Source: Sphingobacterium hungaricum (GTDB lineage Bacteria; Bacteroidota; Bacteroidia; Sphingobacteriales; Sphingobacteriaceae). From it: 64,000 bases of DNA. Each line of letters opens with the position of its first letter. Within the stretch, counting starts at the first letter, position 1. Under the pieces are notes generated by a model that was not told the DNA's origin, searched no databases, and was given only the letters and a program-made list of their open reading frames with translations. Position numbers and translations under genes: made by a program. The DNA lies in assembly GCF_015210005.1 (NCBI RefSeq), contig NZ_MU158697.1, positions 1 through 64,000 on the forward strand, given 5' to 3'. Positions 45,727 through 54,581 of the stretch are shown here, in pieces.

Positions 45727-46659
45727 CTAGCCTCTTTTGCCTGCCAATAAATAGAGTACAGCCATACGGACCGCCACACCATTTTCAACCTGGTCAAGTA
45801 TTATCGAATGTGAGCTATCAGCCACATCGGAAGTAATTTCGACGCCACGGTTGATTGGTCCAGGGTGCATAATGACAATCTCTTTATTCAAAGAATCCAA
45901 GATTTCTTTATTCAATCCGTAGAGCATTGAATATTCCCGAAGGGATGGAAAATAAGCGATGTCCTGGCGTTCGAGCTGTATGCGTAACATATTGGCTACA
46001 TCGCACCATTCCAATGCTTTTCGGAGATTGTGTTCTACTTTGACACCTAGTGAAGAGATATATTTAGGGATTAAGGTCGTCGGTCCGCAGACCATAACTT
46101 CGGCACCCAATTTTTGAAGACAAAGAATATTCGATAGCGCAACGCGCGAATGCAATACATCACCGATAATGGCGATTTTTTTCCCAGCGACATCACCCAA
46201 GCGTTCTTTGATGGAAAAGGAATCCAAAAGCGCTTGTGTCGGATGCTCATGTGCTCCATCTCCAGCATTCACAATCTGTGCATTGACATGCCTGCTTAAG
46301 AACACACCTGCTCCAGAGTATGGATGGCGCATCACAATCATATCCACTTTCATCGCCAAAATATTGTTCACCGTATCAATCAACGTTTCGCCTTTGCTCA
46401 CCGATGAAGAAGAAGCTGCAAAATTCACAATATCTGCCGAAAGCCTTTTTTCAGCCAGTTCGAATGACAAGCGAGTTCGGGTTGAATTTTCGAAAAATAC
46501 ATTGGCAATCGTAATATCGCGAAGCGAAGGAACTTTCTTTATTGGTCGATTAAGAACATCCTTAAAATTAGCTGCAGTATCCAAAATGAGCTGAATATCA
46601 TTCTCATTTAAGTCCTTAATTCCTAATAAATGGCGTGCGCTTAGTTGTTCAGTGGACAT
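45727..46659 (-). CDS. pyrB: aspartate carbamoyltransferase catalytic subunit
   Basis: The 310-residue enzyme condenses carbamoyl phosphate with aspartate in pyrimidine synthesis. FFENSTRTRLSFELA is the carbamoyl-phosphate motif, VIVNAGDGAHEHPTQALLD-type residues (here IVNAGDGAHEHPTQALLDS) form the second active-site block, and IMHPGPINRGVEI is the aspartate loop. No regulatory pyrI gene is adjacent; instead it lies 24 nt after pyrR, the usual layout where PyrR accompanies PyrB. Confidence 0.96.
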   Translation of the reverse strand: MSTEQLSARHLLGIKDLNENDIQLILDTAANFKDVLNRPIKKVPSLRDITIANVFFENSTRTRLSFELAEKRLSADIVNFAASSSSVSKGETLIDTVNNILAMKVDMIVMRHPYSGAGVFLSRHVNAQIVNAGDGAHEHPTQALLDSFSIKERLGDVAGKKIAIIGDVLHSRVALSNILCLQKLGAEVMVCGPTTLIPKYISSLGVKVEHNLRKALEWCDVANMLRIQLERQDIAYFPSLREYSMLYGLNKEILDSLNKEIVIMHPGPINRGVEITSDVADSSHSIILDQVENGVAVRMAVLYLLAGKRG

Positions 46660-46683
46660 AGGGTGTGCTAGGTATTTATTTAA

Positions 46684-47235
46684 TTATTTTTGCTGAGTTT
46701 CATTAATCAAAACGATGCTATCCTTATTATCAATCTCGTTCCAGCTGACAATCACTTTTTGAGAATCAATGGAATCGACTTGTATGCCGATGTAATCTGG
46801 CTGAATAGGAATCTGACGTGAGAACCTTCGGTCGACCAACACCAACAATTCGATGGTTTGCGCACGGCCAAAAGCTTGAACAGCATCCATCGCCGAGCGG
46901 ATTGTCCGGCCAGTCCAAAGCACATCATCCACGAAAATGACATCTTTCCCGTCGATAATAAAATCGATAACGGTACTGTTTGCCAATAAGGGCGAAGCAC
47001 CTTTGGTTCGGAAGTCGTCTCGGAAAAAAGTGATATCTAAAATTCCAGACTGCACATCCACATTGATTAAGGATTTGATTTCTTTGACCAAACGGTTAGC
47101 GAGGTAAGTGCCGCGAGGCTGAATTCCGATAATCACTGCATTGCTAAAATCACCGTGGTTTTCGATTAATTGCTGACACAACCTTCGAATGGTTATTTGA
47201 AATTTTGGACCGTCTAACAAAATCGACTGCTTCAT
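46684..47235 (-). CDS. pyrR: PyrR, bifunctional pyrimidine regulator / uracil phosphoribosyltransferase
   Basis: The 183-residue phosphoribosyltransferase-fold protein has the PRPP-binding motif VIFVDDVLWTGRTIRSAMDA and the PyrR-typical VIIGIQPRGTYLANRL and LVDRRFSRQIPIQPDYIG segments. In Firmicutes PyrR binds pyr mRNA in response to UMP; the protein also converts uracil to UMP. No anti-antiterminator or terminator structure was found in the leader here, so RNA-based attenuation of pyrRB cannot be supported. Confidence 0.94.
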   Translation of the reverse strand: MKQSILLDGPKFQITIRRLCQQLIENHGDFSNAVIIGIQPRGTYLANRLVKEIKSLINVDVQSGILDITFFRDDFRTKGASPLLANSTVIDFIIDGKDVIFVDDVLWTGRTIRSAMDAVQAFGRAQTIELLVLVDRRFSRQIPIQPDYIGIQVDSIDSQKVIVSWNEIDNKDSIVLINETQQK

Positions 47236-47377
47236 TCTGTATTAAGATTTTCAGATATGTATGGACATTTTATACTGAAAGTAGGATTTGATTGAGTGGA
47301 TTAGGTATTCTAAATTCGATGAAGAGAATTTAAAACCGCTATTTTCTAACACAAAATATCATCCTTACAATTCGACA

Positions 47378-47385
47378 CAAATATA
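47378..47385 (-). promoter_or_regulatory. candidate -7 box of pyrRB
   Basis: On the minus strand TATATTTG matches TAnnTTTG, 143 nt upstream of pyrR, predicting a leader of about 135 nt. The nearest TTG is 29 nt further upstream, too far for an ideal -33. Confidence 0.4.
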
Positions 47386-47484
47386 ACACTATTAATGGCA
47401 GCACGAATAATTTTCAACAGGTTTTTGTCCTTTCGCCGTAAATAATAGTTTAGCAATTCAACCTGATGAAAATCCATTTTCAAC

Positions 47485-47516
47485 AAAAAAGCAGCTTATT
47501 TCTAAGCTGCTTTTTT
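47485..47516. terminator. rho-independent terminator after the DUF2723 gene
   Basis: AAAAAAGCAGCTTA / TAAGCTGCTTTTTT, a perfect 14-bp stem with a TTTC loop, six nucleotides after the DUF2723 stop. It has A and T runs on both sides and could act in either direction. Confidence 0.85.
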
Positions 47517-47522
47517 GTGTAT

Positions 47523-50500
47523 TTATTCTTGAGCTGCTTGCTCGAACAAATATCGATACGTTTCAAAAATCGAATTGACTTCCTCTTTTAATTTCGTTTC
47601 ATTTGTTGAACTCAACACCTGTTGGTATCGTTGAATTGACGCCAAACCAAAACGCATGTTGCGGTATTCTAAATTTGGCTGCGTCTCGGCAATTGCCATG
47701 TAATACGCCATGTTCTCCTTTAAGAACTTCAAATTGCGTTCTACAATTTCATTCGCCTTTTTCGTCTCTCCTACTTTGTACATCGCATCTATCAGCGTTG
47801 TGTAGCTCATTACTTCGGACATCAAATACGCTCTTTTCGGCATATTGTCATAAGCGTGATTCACTACTTTATGCGCTTCTTCTTTCTTGTTCTGTGCTAA
47901 AAGAATTTGTGCAGTCTCTCCAAAAATATTACCTACATACATGCTGATGTAACGGTACGAATCTGGGTCGATGTATTTTGCATGTCCAATATTTCCCCAT
48001 TTATATTTGTTAACGATATTATCGTATGTTTGGTCCACATTCGATAATGCACTTGCATCTCCGTCAGCTAAACCAACATTGATTGGCATCAATCGCAAAG
48101 CGAAACCTTCAGAAACCAAATAACGGTCTAAGCCCATGTAGTTTTCTTCTGGAGTTGTTGTCGTGAAATAAATCGGTCTTTTCCAATTGTTGTTTGCTAA
48201 AATTGATAACATTGACAATTCAGCACGGCTAACGTAGTTCAGGCTGTAATTCCATTGCATGGTGTCAACAATTTCACCTTGCCATTTTGAAGGAACGACA
48301 TTGTTCGCTAACACAGCCGACTTATCAATCTTCAATTGCATTTTTTTAGTTGGCAATAAATTGACCAATTCTCCATTTTGCAATTGTGCTTTGTTTTGAG
48401 GATTGTCCGACAGCATCAAGGTCAGTAAATCTTGAATATCGACATAGCCTGGGATGTCGTGCTCGCGGTAATAAATTACATCGCGGACACCGTCCTTGAT
48501 TTTATCTTTATCAATATTGATTGGCAATGCATCGGCATTGTTGACTTTTTCCATTGCTTGGCGCATGTACCAATCCGAGCTCAATAAACTCAAATTGACT
48601 ACACGAACGTCCGTACGGATTCCTTCAACTTCCTGCGCATACCAAAGCGGATAGGTATCATTATCACCATAGGTGAATAAAATAGCATTCGGCGCACAAG
48701 ACTCTAAATAATTGATGGCCATGTCGCGTGCTAAATATTTTTCAGAACGGTCATGGTCGTTCCAGTTTTCTTTCGCTAATAAAACTGGACCAGCCAATAA
48801 TCCGACAACCGTAGCGGCAATACCGGCATTTTTGGCGTTTAATTTTTTACTCAAGAAATCAGCGATTGCCAATACGCCCAAGCCTACCCAAATTGAGAAC
48901 GCATAGAATGAACCCGCATAGGCGTAATCCCGTTCCCTAGGTTGCAAAGGTGTCTGATTCAGGTAAAGCACAATTGCTAATCCTGTAAAGAAAAACAGCA
49001 ATCCTACGACTGTGGCATCTTTTTGGTCTTTTCCAAAATGCCATACTGCACCTAATATTCCCAAAATCAATGGAAGGAAGAAATAGGTGTTGCGCGAAGG
49101 GTCTGTTTTTTCTGATTCAGGTAAATCATTCTGTCCGCCTAAGCGAATATTGTCGATGAATTTTATTCCTGAAATCCAATTTCCTTCGGTGAACGAGCCA
49201 TGGCCTTGTTGGTCATTTTGGCGTCCAACAAAATTCCAGAACAAATACCGCCCATACATCTGGCCGATTTGATACCCAAAGAAAAACTTCAAGTTATCCG
49301 TCATAGTTGGACTTTCGTTTGGCCCTAAGTTCAAGAAGTCACGGTAATAATCGACATGCTTTTCACTGTAAATCCGAGGAAATAAAGTTTCTTTATCGTA
49401 TTTGTATTGAGATTTCTTTTTAGCGACAACATATTTTTCGCCGTCTTTGCGATACACATTGCCAGCATCTTCAACGTCAATCGGCTGTGCATCAAAAAAG
49501 CGTCCTTTGAACAATGGCTCATCACCATATTGCTCGCGGTTTAAATAACTTAAAAATGTAAATGCATTATCGGGGTCACTGTTATTCAATGTTGGGTCTG
49601 CTTTTGCACGAATCAAAATCATTGAAAATGAACTATACCCTAGAATAATAAAACTCAAACTTAATAAAGCGATGTTCAAAATCGGCTTTGCTTTTTTGAT
49701 GGAATAAAATATTCCATAAGCAATTCCGCCAATAACCAAAATCGCGAAAAATGCTGCGCCAGAACCAAATCCCATGCCCAACGAATTCACGAAGAACAAG
49801 TCGAAGTAAGCTGCAAATTTGATTAAGAACTGGATAACGCCCCAAAGAATCAGACCTAAAACTACGACTCCGATTAACAGCGCTTTAAATGCACCGCCTG
49901 TCGTTACTTGTTTCGAACGTTTGAAATAAATCAATAATGCGATTGCAGGAATCACCAATAAATTCAATAAGTGGACTCCAATCGACAATCCCATCACATA
50001 AGCGATAAAAATCAACCAGCGGTCGGCACCAGGCTCATCCGCGCGTTCTTCCCATTTTAATATCCCCCAAAAAACGATTGCTGTACACAAAGAAGACATC
50101 GCATAAACTTCCGATTCGACGGCTGAAAACCAAAATGTATCTGTAAACGCATAAGCTAATGCGCCGACTAATCCGGCACCCATAATTTGAATCAAGTTCG
50201 CTTGAGAAAAATCAGCACCTTTATTGATGTGTTTGAAATATTTTTTTGCTAACGCAGTAATTGTCCAGAATAAAAACATAATGGTCAAACCACTACAAAC
50301 TGCAGAACCAATATTCATCCAATACGCAATTCGGGCTGTATCTCCGAAAGCTAGGTTAGAAAAAACATTTTGTATCATTAAGAACAATGGAGCTCCAGGC
50401 TGATGGACAATCTGCATCTTGTAAGCAGAAGCGATAAATTCTCCTGTGTCCCACCAGCTTGTTGTTTTTTCAGCAGTTAAGACATAAGTCAATGTGGCTA

Positions 50501-50549
50501 TTATAGCACATAACCAACCTAAAAGATTGTTTATTTTCGTATAATTCAT
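47523..50549 (-). CDS. DUF2723 polytopic membrane protein, probable glycosyltransferase-C-like
   Basis: The 1008-residue protein has about a dozen membrane helices in the first 600 residues and a soluble C-terminal part with TPR-like helices. The DUF2723 hallmark is at the N-terminus: the YVLTAEKTTSWWDTGEFIAS segment with a GT-C-like acidic motif, then YKMQIVHQPGAPLFLMI. Members are predicted lipid-dependent glycosyltransferases akin to protein O-mannosyltransferases. Bacteroidota glycosylate exported proteins, so such a role is plausible, but unproven for this family. It stands alone, with a terminator just after it. Confidence 0.85.
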   Translation of the reverse strand: MNYTKINNLLGWLCAIIATLTYVLTAEKTTSWWDTGEFIASAYKMQIVHQPGAPLFLMIQNVFSNLAFGDTARIAYWMNIGSAVCSGLTIMFLFWTITALAKKYFKHINKGADFSQANLIQIMGAGLVGALAYAFTDTFWFSAVESEVYAMSSLCTAIVFWGILKWEERADEPGADRWLIFIAYVMGLSIGVHLLNLLVIPAIALLIYFKRSKQVTTGGAFKALLIGVVVLGLILWGVIQFLIKFAAYFDLFFVNSLGMGFGSGAAFFAILVIGGIAYGIFYSIKKAKPILNIALLSLSFIILGYSSFSMILIRAKADPTLNNSDPDNAFTFLSYLNREQYGDEPLFKGRFFDAQPIDVEDAGNVYRKDGEKYVVAKKKSQYKYDKETLFPRIYSEKHVDYYRDFLNLGPNESPTMTDNLKFFFGYQIGQMYGRYLFWNFVGRQNDQQGHGSFTEGNWISGIKFIDNIRLGGQNDLPESEKTDPSRNTYFFLPLILGILGAVWHFGKDQKDATVVGLLFFFTGLAIVLYLNQTPLQPRERDYAYAGSFYAFSIWVGLGVLAIADFLSKKLNAKNAGIAATVVGLLAGPVLLAKENWNDHDRSEKYLARDMAINYLESCAPNAILFTYGDNDTYPLWYAQEVEGIRTDVRVVNLSLLSSDWYMRQAMEKVNNADALPINIDKDKIKDGVRDVIYYREHDIPGYVDIQDLLTLMLSDNPQNKAQLQNGELVNLLPTKKMQLKIDKSAVLANNVVPSKWQGEIVDTMQWNYSLNYVSRAELSMLSILANNNWKRPIYFTTTTPEENYMGLDRYLVSEGFALRLMPINVGLADGDASALSNVDQTYDNIVNKYKWGNIGHAKYIDPDSYRYISMYVGNIFGETAQILLAQNKKEEAHKVVNHAYDNMPKRAYLMSEVMSYTTLIDAMYKVGETKKANEIVERNLKFLKENMAYYMAIAETQPNLEYRNMRFGLASIQRYQQVLSSTNETKLKEEVNSIFETYRYLFEQAAQE

Positions 50550-50641
50550 GTTTTTTGGATATTCAAATTAAAATTACGCTTCGAAATTAACGATTAGAAG
50601 CTTAGAAACGAATTTTATTATCAATTTTTAACAGCGTAGAA

Positions 50642-50649
50642 CAAAAATA
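50642..50649 (-). promoter_or_regulatory. candidate -7 box of the DUF2723 gene
   Basis: On the minus strand TATTTTTG matches TAnnTTTG, 93 nt upstream of the ATG. The -33 element is not evident. Confidence 0.35.
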
Positions 50650-50747
50650 ATTGGCATATCCGAACAGTTAAAGCATTCGGCGAAGCCGTGAAATAAAAAA
50701 TATTTGATTGAAAATCAGCGATAGTAAAGGATAATTGTAAAAATATT

Positions 50748-50779
50748 TTTGCAGGAATAAAAAAACCGCCTTATATTTG
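50748..50779 (+). promoter_or_regulatory. promoter of tRNA-Gln
   Basis: TTTG (50748-50751), 20-nt spacer, TATATTTG (50772-50779): a full Bacteroidota consensus 44 nt upstream of the tRNA. Confidence 0.8.
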
Positions 50780-50822
50780 CGACACCAAAACGAAAAACAT
50801 CTTGTTTTCGTGAGGCATGTTT

Positions 50823-50893
50823 GCCCGATAGTATAAGGGTAGTACGACAGTTTTTGGTACTGTTTGTCTTGGTTCGAATCCAGGTCGGGCAAC
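50823..50893 (+). tRNA. tRNA-Gln (anticodon TTG)
   Basis: Cloverleaf: acceptor TGCCCGA / TCGGGCA, D arm GTAT/GTAC, anticodon stem ACAGT / ACTGT with loop TTTTGGT giving anticodon TTG (reads CAA, and CAG by wobble), T arm CTTGG-TTCGAAT-CCAGG. CCA is not encoded (ACA follows). It is a single tRNA with its own promoter and terminator. Confidence 0.95.
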
Positions 50894-50897
50894 ATTA

Positions 50898-50930
50898 AAA
50901 AGAGAATTACTTCGGTAGTTCTCTTTTTTC
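50898..50930 (+). terminator. rho-independent terminator of tRNA-Gln
   Basis: AAAGAGAATTAC / GTAGTTCTCTTT with a TTCG tetraloop (one wobble pair) and a T6 run, 5 nt after the tRNA. Confidence 0.88.
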
Positions 50931-50997
50931 ATTTTCAGACTTTTAGCCAAGCCTTCACTCTTTTCGAATAAGATTTAAAATAACTGAAACATTTATA

Positions 50998-51005
50998 TAA
51001 CTTTG
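50998..51005 (+). promoter_or_regulatory. candidate -7 box of prs
   Basis: TAACTTTG matches TAnnTTTG, about 130 nt upstream of the prs ATG. No good -33. Confidence 0.4.
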
Positions 51006-51137
51006 TATCGAACAAGCAACTATCGTTTCGATTTATTACGATACAATTTGTTTTTAAAGTAAGAGAATTCGTTTAGCATTTTAAATAATCATTCAATACA
51101 AATAGTTCATTTCTAATATTACTCAAAATCCAAACAC

Positions 51138-52094
51138 ATGCCCTTGCAATTTAATACGGTTAAGTTATTTGCCGGTTCAGGAACAGTTCATTTAGCAGAA
51201 CAAATTGCTGATTCTTATGGAAAGCCACTTGGCGACAAAACATTATCCGTTTTTAGTGATGGAGAAATCCAGCCCTTTTACAACGAATCTGTTCGTGGAA
51301 GCGATATTTTCCTGATTCAATCTACCAATCAGCCTACCGACAATCTGTTGGAATTGTTGTTGATGATTGACGCAGCGAAAAGAGCATCTGCTCACTACAT
51401 TACAGCAGTTGTTCCTTATTTTGGATATGCGAGACAAGACCGTAAAGACAAACCACGTGTAGCAATTGGCGCAAAAATGATTGCCAATTTGATTACTGCC
51501 GCTGGAGCTTCACGCATTATGACAATGGATTTGCACGCTGCGCAAATTCAGGGATTTTTTGACATTCCTGTAGACCATTTAGATGGCTCGATTATTTTCG
51601 TTCCGTACATCAAATCATTAAATCTTCCGAACTTAACGATAGCTTCTCCAGATATGGGTGGTTCTTATCGAGCAAGAACGTTTGCTAAATTTTTCAATGC
51701 AGAAGTCATTATCTGTGATAAAAGACGTAAACGTGCGAACGAAATCGAATCGATGTCGATTATCGGAGATGTTACCGGACAAGATGTGGTATTAATCGAT
51801 GACATTTGTGATACAGCGGGTACATTATCTAAAGCTGCGGCTTTGATTATGGAAAATGGTGCGAATTCCGTTCGCGCGGTCTGTACACATGCTGTGCTTT
51901 CTGGAAAAGCATACGAAACAATCGAAAACTCCGTACTGAGCGAAATGATTGTTACAGACACGATTCAATTGAATCCAGAAAAAGCAAAGTCTTCAACAAA
52001 AATCAAAGTATTATCAACGGCAAGTCTGTTTGCTGGAGCGATAAAAAATGTCAATGAGCACGGGTCTATTTCCCACTTATTTGAAATTGAGTAA
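51138..52094 (+). CDS. prs: ribose-phosphate pyrophosphokinase (PRPP synthetase)
   Basis: The 318-residue class I enzyme makes PRPP from ribose 5-phosphate and ATP. VVPYFGYARQDRK holds the ATP-binding residues, MTMDLHAAQIQGFFDIPVDH the metal and substrate histidines, and VVLIDDICDTAGTLSKAA the PRPP loop. Length is normal. It feeds the pyrRB, purine and NAD pathways and stands alone, closed by a terminator. Confidence 0.96.
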   Translation: MPLQFNTVKLFAGSGTVHLAEQIADSYGKPLGDKTLSVFSDGEIQPFYNESVRGSDIFLIQSTNQPTDNLLELLLMIDAAKRASAHYITAVVPYFGYARQDRKDKPRVAIGAKMIANLITAAGASRIMTMDLHAAQIQGFFDIPVDHLDGSIIFVPYIKSLNLPNLTIASPDMGGSYRARTFAKFFNAEVIICDKRRKRANEIESMSIIGDVTGQDVVLIDDICDTAGTLSKAAALIMENGANSVRAVCTHAVLSGKAYETIENSVLSEMIVTDTIQLNPEKAKSSTKIKVLSTASLFAGAIKNVNEHGSISHLFEIE

Positions 52095-52114
52095 GATATA
52101 TCAAAATTCAAGCG

Positions 52115-52144
52115 AAAGCACCTCCGAAAAGAGGTGCTTTTTTA
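52115..52144 (+). terminator. rho-independent terminator of prs
   Basis: AAAGCACCTC / GAGGTGCTTT stem, CGAAAA loop, and a run of seven T. Confidence 0.88.
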
Positions 52145-52179
52145 TTTTAAAATGCTCATCTTTTTTAATATTTTGCAAC

Positions 52180-52800
52180 ATGATGAAGTCACACAGCAAA
52201 ATATCGATTTTTACGTTTTTACTGACAATTGGATTCTTTTACACACAAGCCCAAGTTGTCGGAAAAAAGAATGGCGTTTCTTTAAATTATGGGATAAGCT
52301 CTTCGATTTACACCAATCAGTCTATCGGAGTTCCGGGAGTTGAGGGCTACGCGCATAATTTTGGATTACATTACAATCGCTATTTCAGCATGGGTCTATC
52401 ATTTGAAACTGGCGTTCGATATTCTCAGAATTCGATGGATGTGAGCGGAATTAATGAAGAAGGAAATCGCTTTGAGTACAACGGCAAATCGTCTTTTATT
52501 CATGTTCCTATCTTGGTGGAGTATGAATTTCTAACATACTTATTTGCGCAATTAGGCCCAACCGTTTCGATTCAGTTAAATAATGACATTCGGAACGAAT
52601 CAAATAATGAAGTTATGGAGATGAACCAATCTGGAGTTGGAATTTGGGGTGCGTTCGGGGCTAAATTTGGGATAAAAAATTATGAACTACGTGTTTACCC
52701 GTATTACCACGCCCAATCTTTAATTCCATTCGGCTCTGACGATACAAATTACACGTTGAAAAATGCAGGCGGTAATGTAAGTTTTGCCTATAAATTTTAA
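52180..52800 (+). CDS. small outer-membrane beta-barrel protein (PorT/OmpX-like)
   Basis: The start is placed at ATG 52180 (or 52183): an upstream in-frame ATG at 52048 lies inside prs and would read through its terminator. From 52180 the protein has a signal peptide (cleavage near TQAQ, about residue 24) and about 205 residues. Alternating strands typical of an 8-stranded barrel follow (YNRYFSMGLSFETGVRYSQ, FIHVPILVEYEFL, LFAQLGPTVSIQL) and the terminus is FAYKF with a C-terminal Phe. Function unknown. Confidence 0.82.
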   Translation: MMKSHSKISIFTFLLTIGFFYTQAQVVGKKNGVSLNYGISSSIYTNQSIGVPGVEGYAHNFGLHYNRYFSMGLSFETGVRYSQNSMDVSGINEEGNRFEYNGKSSFIHVPILVEYEFLTYLFAQLGPTVSIQLNNDIRNESNNEVMEMNQSGVGIWGAFGAKFGIKNYELRVYPYYHAQSLIPFGSDDTNYTLKNAGGNVSFAYKF

Positions 52801-52893
52801 GCGTTTTGCACTAATTCTTGATGCAGATTTGGCAGAGGTAAATGCTTTAAAAACAGAAGCATGATTTTATTTTTACTTTCGAAATTGAATCAC

Positions 52894-52901
52894 TATCTTT
52901 G
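52894..52901 (+). promoter_or_regulatory. -7 box of rplY
   Basis: TATCTTTG matches TAnnTTTG, 25 nt before the ATG. Confidence 0.55.
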
Positions 52902-52926
52902 CACCTCAAATTAATAAAATAAAAAA

Positions 52927-53523
52927 ATGAAATCAATTGCTATTAGCGGTTCTCTAAGAGAGAACGTAGGGAAAAGAGATGCGAAAGGATTGCGTTACCA
53001 AGGATTAGTTCCTGCAGTTCTTTATGGTGGGGAAAAACAAACTCACTTTTCTGTATCCGCAGCTGATTTGAAAACAGTTCTTTACACTCCAGAAGTTATC
53101 TTTTTAGATTTAACTATCGACGGTAAAAAATCAAGAGCTATTGTTCAAGAAGCGCAATTCCACCCATTAACTGATTTAGTTACACACATTGACTTCTTAG
53201 AACTATCTGATTCAAAAGAAGTATCAATCAACATTCCTATCAAATTAACTGGAACTTCTCCAGGTGTTAAATTAGGTGGTAAATTAGTTCAAAAATTACG
53301 CAGCTTACGTGTTAAAGCGTTGCCTAACAACTTGCCTCAAGAAATTGAAGTACCTTTAGAATCATTGGAGGTTGGTAAATCTTTCCGTGTTGGTAAAGTA
53401 GAATTAAAAGATGCTAAAGTATTGAATAATGCTGATGACACAATCGTTTCAGTTATTATGTCACGTGCTTTACGTCAAGCTGAGCAAGAAGCAGCAAAAG
53501 CTTCTAAAGGCGGTAAAAAATAA
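52927..53523 (+). CDS. rplY: 50S ribosomal protein L25 / Ctc
   Basis: The 198-residue long-form L25 has the 5S rRNA-binding N-terminal domain (about 1-92; LRENVGKRDAKGLRYQGLVP and VQEAQFHPLTDLVTHIDFLE) and the C-terminal TL5/Ctc beta domain (about 95-180). A Lys/Ala-rich tail ends the protein. Codon use is strongly biased, as expected for a ribosomal gene. A terminator follows. Confidence 0.96.
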   Translation: MKSIAISGSLRENVGKRDAKGLRYQGLVPAVLYGGEKQTHFSVSAADLKTVLYTPEVIFLDLTIDGKKSRAIVQEAQFHPLTDLVTHIDFLELSDSKEVSINIPIKLTGTSPGVKLGGKLVQKLRSLRVKALPNNLPQEIEVPLESLEVGKSFRVGKVELKDAKVLNNADDTIVSVIMSRALRQAEQEAAKASKGGKK

Positions 53524-53544
53524 GTTTAATTTAGTTAAACTTTC

Positions 53545-53573
53545 AAAGGCATCGATTTTTCGATGCCTTTTTT
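53545..53573 (+). terminator. rho-independent terminator of rplY
   Basis: AAAGGCATCG / CGATGCCTTT stem, ATTTTT loop and terminal T run. Confidence 0.88.
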
Positions 53574-53585
53574 GTTAAAGTTAAC

Positions 53586-53695
53586 CTAACATTCATTTAA
53601 CAATATCCCTTCAAATACATTCCAAATCGGCTCCATTAACTGGATTTTAAGTTTATTAACAACAACTTAATATTAGGTACTTATTGCCTTAACAT
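53586..53695 (+). promoter_or_regulatory. candidate Pho boxes upstream of pstS
   Basis: TTAACA-like heptamers recur at 11-nt steps, the spacing of PhoB direct repeats: CTAACAT (53586) with TTAACAA (53597); TTAACAA (53656), TTAATAT (53667), a weak TACTTAT (53678) and TTAACAT (53689). The last ends just upstream of the -7 box. Phosphate-starvation control is the obvious reading before pstSCAB, but the PhoB consensus of this genus is not known to me. Confidence 0.5.
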
Positions 53696-53711
53696 TCGTT
53701 CTTTACTTTTG
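53684..53711 (+). promoter_or_regulatory. promoter of pstSCAB
   Basis: TTG (53684-53686), 17-nt spacer, TACTTTTG (53704-53711). The ATG is only 5 nt beyond the box, so the mRNA is predicted to be leaderless or nearly so. Confidence 0.6.
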
Positions 53712-53716
53712 TAACA

Positions 53717-54577
53717 ATGAATCAAAGGCTTATAACATCTGTTTTATTCTTCTCATTAACTTTAAGTTTATTGTTTTTATCGTGCAGTGACCAAGCACAC
53801 ACCATAAAGATGAAAGGCTCTGACACAGAGGTCAATCTAGCTGTTAATCTAGCTGAAGAATTCTCAAAAGAAAACAGCGATTTCAGCATTGCAATTTCGG
53901 GCGGCGGTTCGGGTTTAGGAATTACGTCCTTACTGAATGGTCAAGCCGATATAGCAAACTCTTCCCGCCCCTTGACAGAAGAAGAAATTCATTTATTCGA
54001 AGGAAAAAACATCAAATTGAAAACCATCGTTTTTGCGGAAGATGCAACAGCTTTTGTCGTTCATAAAGATAATCCACTAGATGAAATTGATTTAAAGACT
54101 TTGGCTAAAGTGTTAGACGGAAACCAAAAAACCTGGAATGAAATTACAGAACTGAATTTGCCAATTAATATTTACGGACGTCAAAGCAGTTCGGGAACCT
54201 ATTCGTTTGTACGCAAAAAACTAGGCATTGCATTCAGCCAATCCGCCAAAGAAATGACTGGAAATGCACAGATATTGGAAGGTATAAAAATCGATAAATC
54301 AGGAATTGGTTACGTCGGTGCTGGCTACATTGCTGCAAATGCGGGAGCAAATCAAGGCATCAAAGTTTTAAAAATCAAAGAGAATAACACCTCTGAATCC
54401 ATTTCTCCTTTAGACCAACAAGCTATCCGCGATAATAAATATTTTTTTCAACGTCCACTATTTCAATTTGTCCCGGAAAAATCCTGGGCAAAAGTTGAAC
54501 CTTTCATTAACTTTGAAATGGCTTCTGAAGGCAGAAAATTAATTGAAGCTTCAGGCTATTACGTACTTGATAAATAA
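53717..54577 (+). CDS. pstS: phosphate ABC transporter substrate-binding lipoprotein PstS
   Basis: The 286-residue protein has a lipobox LLFLSC (Cys23). The mature protein has the PstS phosphate site: IKMKGSDTEVNLAV, ISGGGSGLGITSLLNGQADIA (P-loop-like helix N-terminus) and YGRQSSSGTYSFVRKKLG. It captures phosphate in the periplasm for the PstCAB importer. It is the first gene of the pst operon; pstC starts 4 nt after its stop. Confidence 0.95.
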   Translation: MNQRLITSVLFFSLTLSLLFLSCSDQAHTIKMKGSDTEVNLAVNLAEEFSKENSDFSIAISGGGSGLGITSLLNGQADIANSSRPLTEEEIHLFEGKNIKLKTIVFAEDATAFVVHKDNPLDEIDLKTLAKVLDGNQKTWNEITELNLPINIYGRQSSSGTYSFVRKKLGIAFSQSAKEMTGNAQILEGIKIDKSGIGYVGAGYIAANAGANQGIKVLKIKENNTSESISPLDQQAIRDNKYFFQRPLFQFVPEKSWAKVEPFINFEMASEGRKLIEASGYYVLDK

Positions 54578-54581
54578 AAAA

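Noticed and set aside
47236..47377. PyrR-binding attenuator in the pyrR leader
   Set aside because: I found no terminator/antiterminator pair or PyrR-loop consensus in the roughly 135-nt leader.
52048..52179. N-terminal extension of the small barrel protein into prs
   Set aside because: It would translate through the prs terminator and place 44 residues ahead of a good signal peptide.
54543..54581. TTG start of pstC inside pstS
   Set aside because: ATG 54582, 4 nt after the pstS stop, gives the normal PstC N-terminus.
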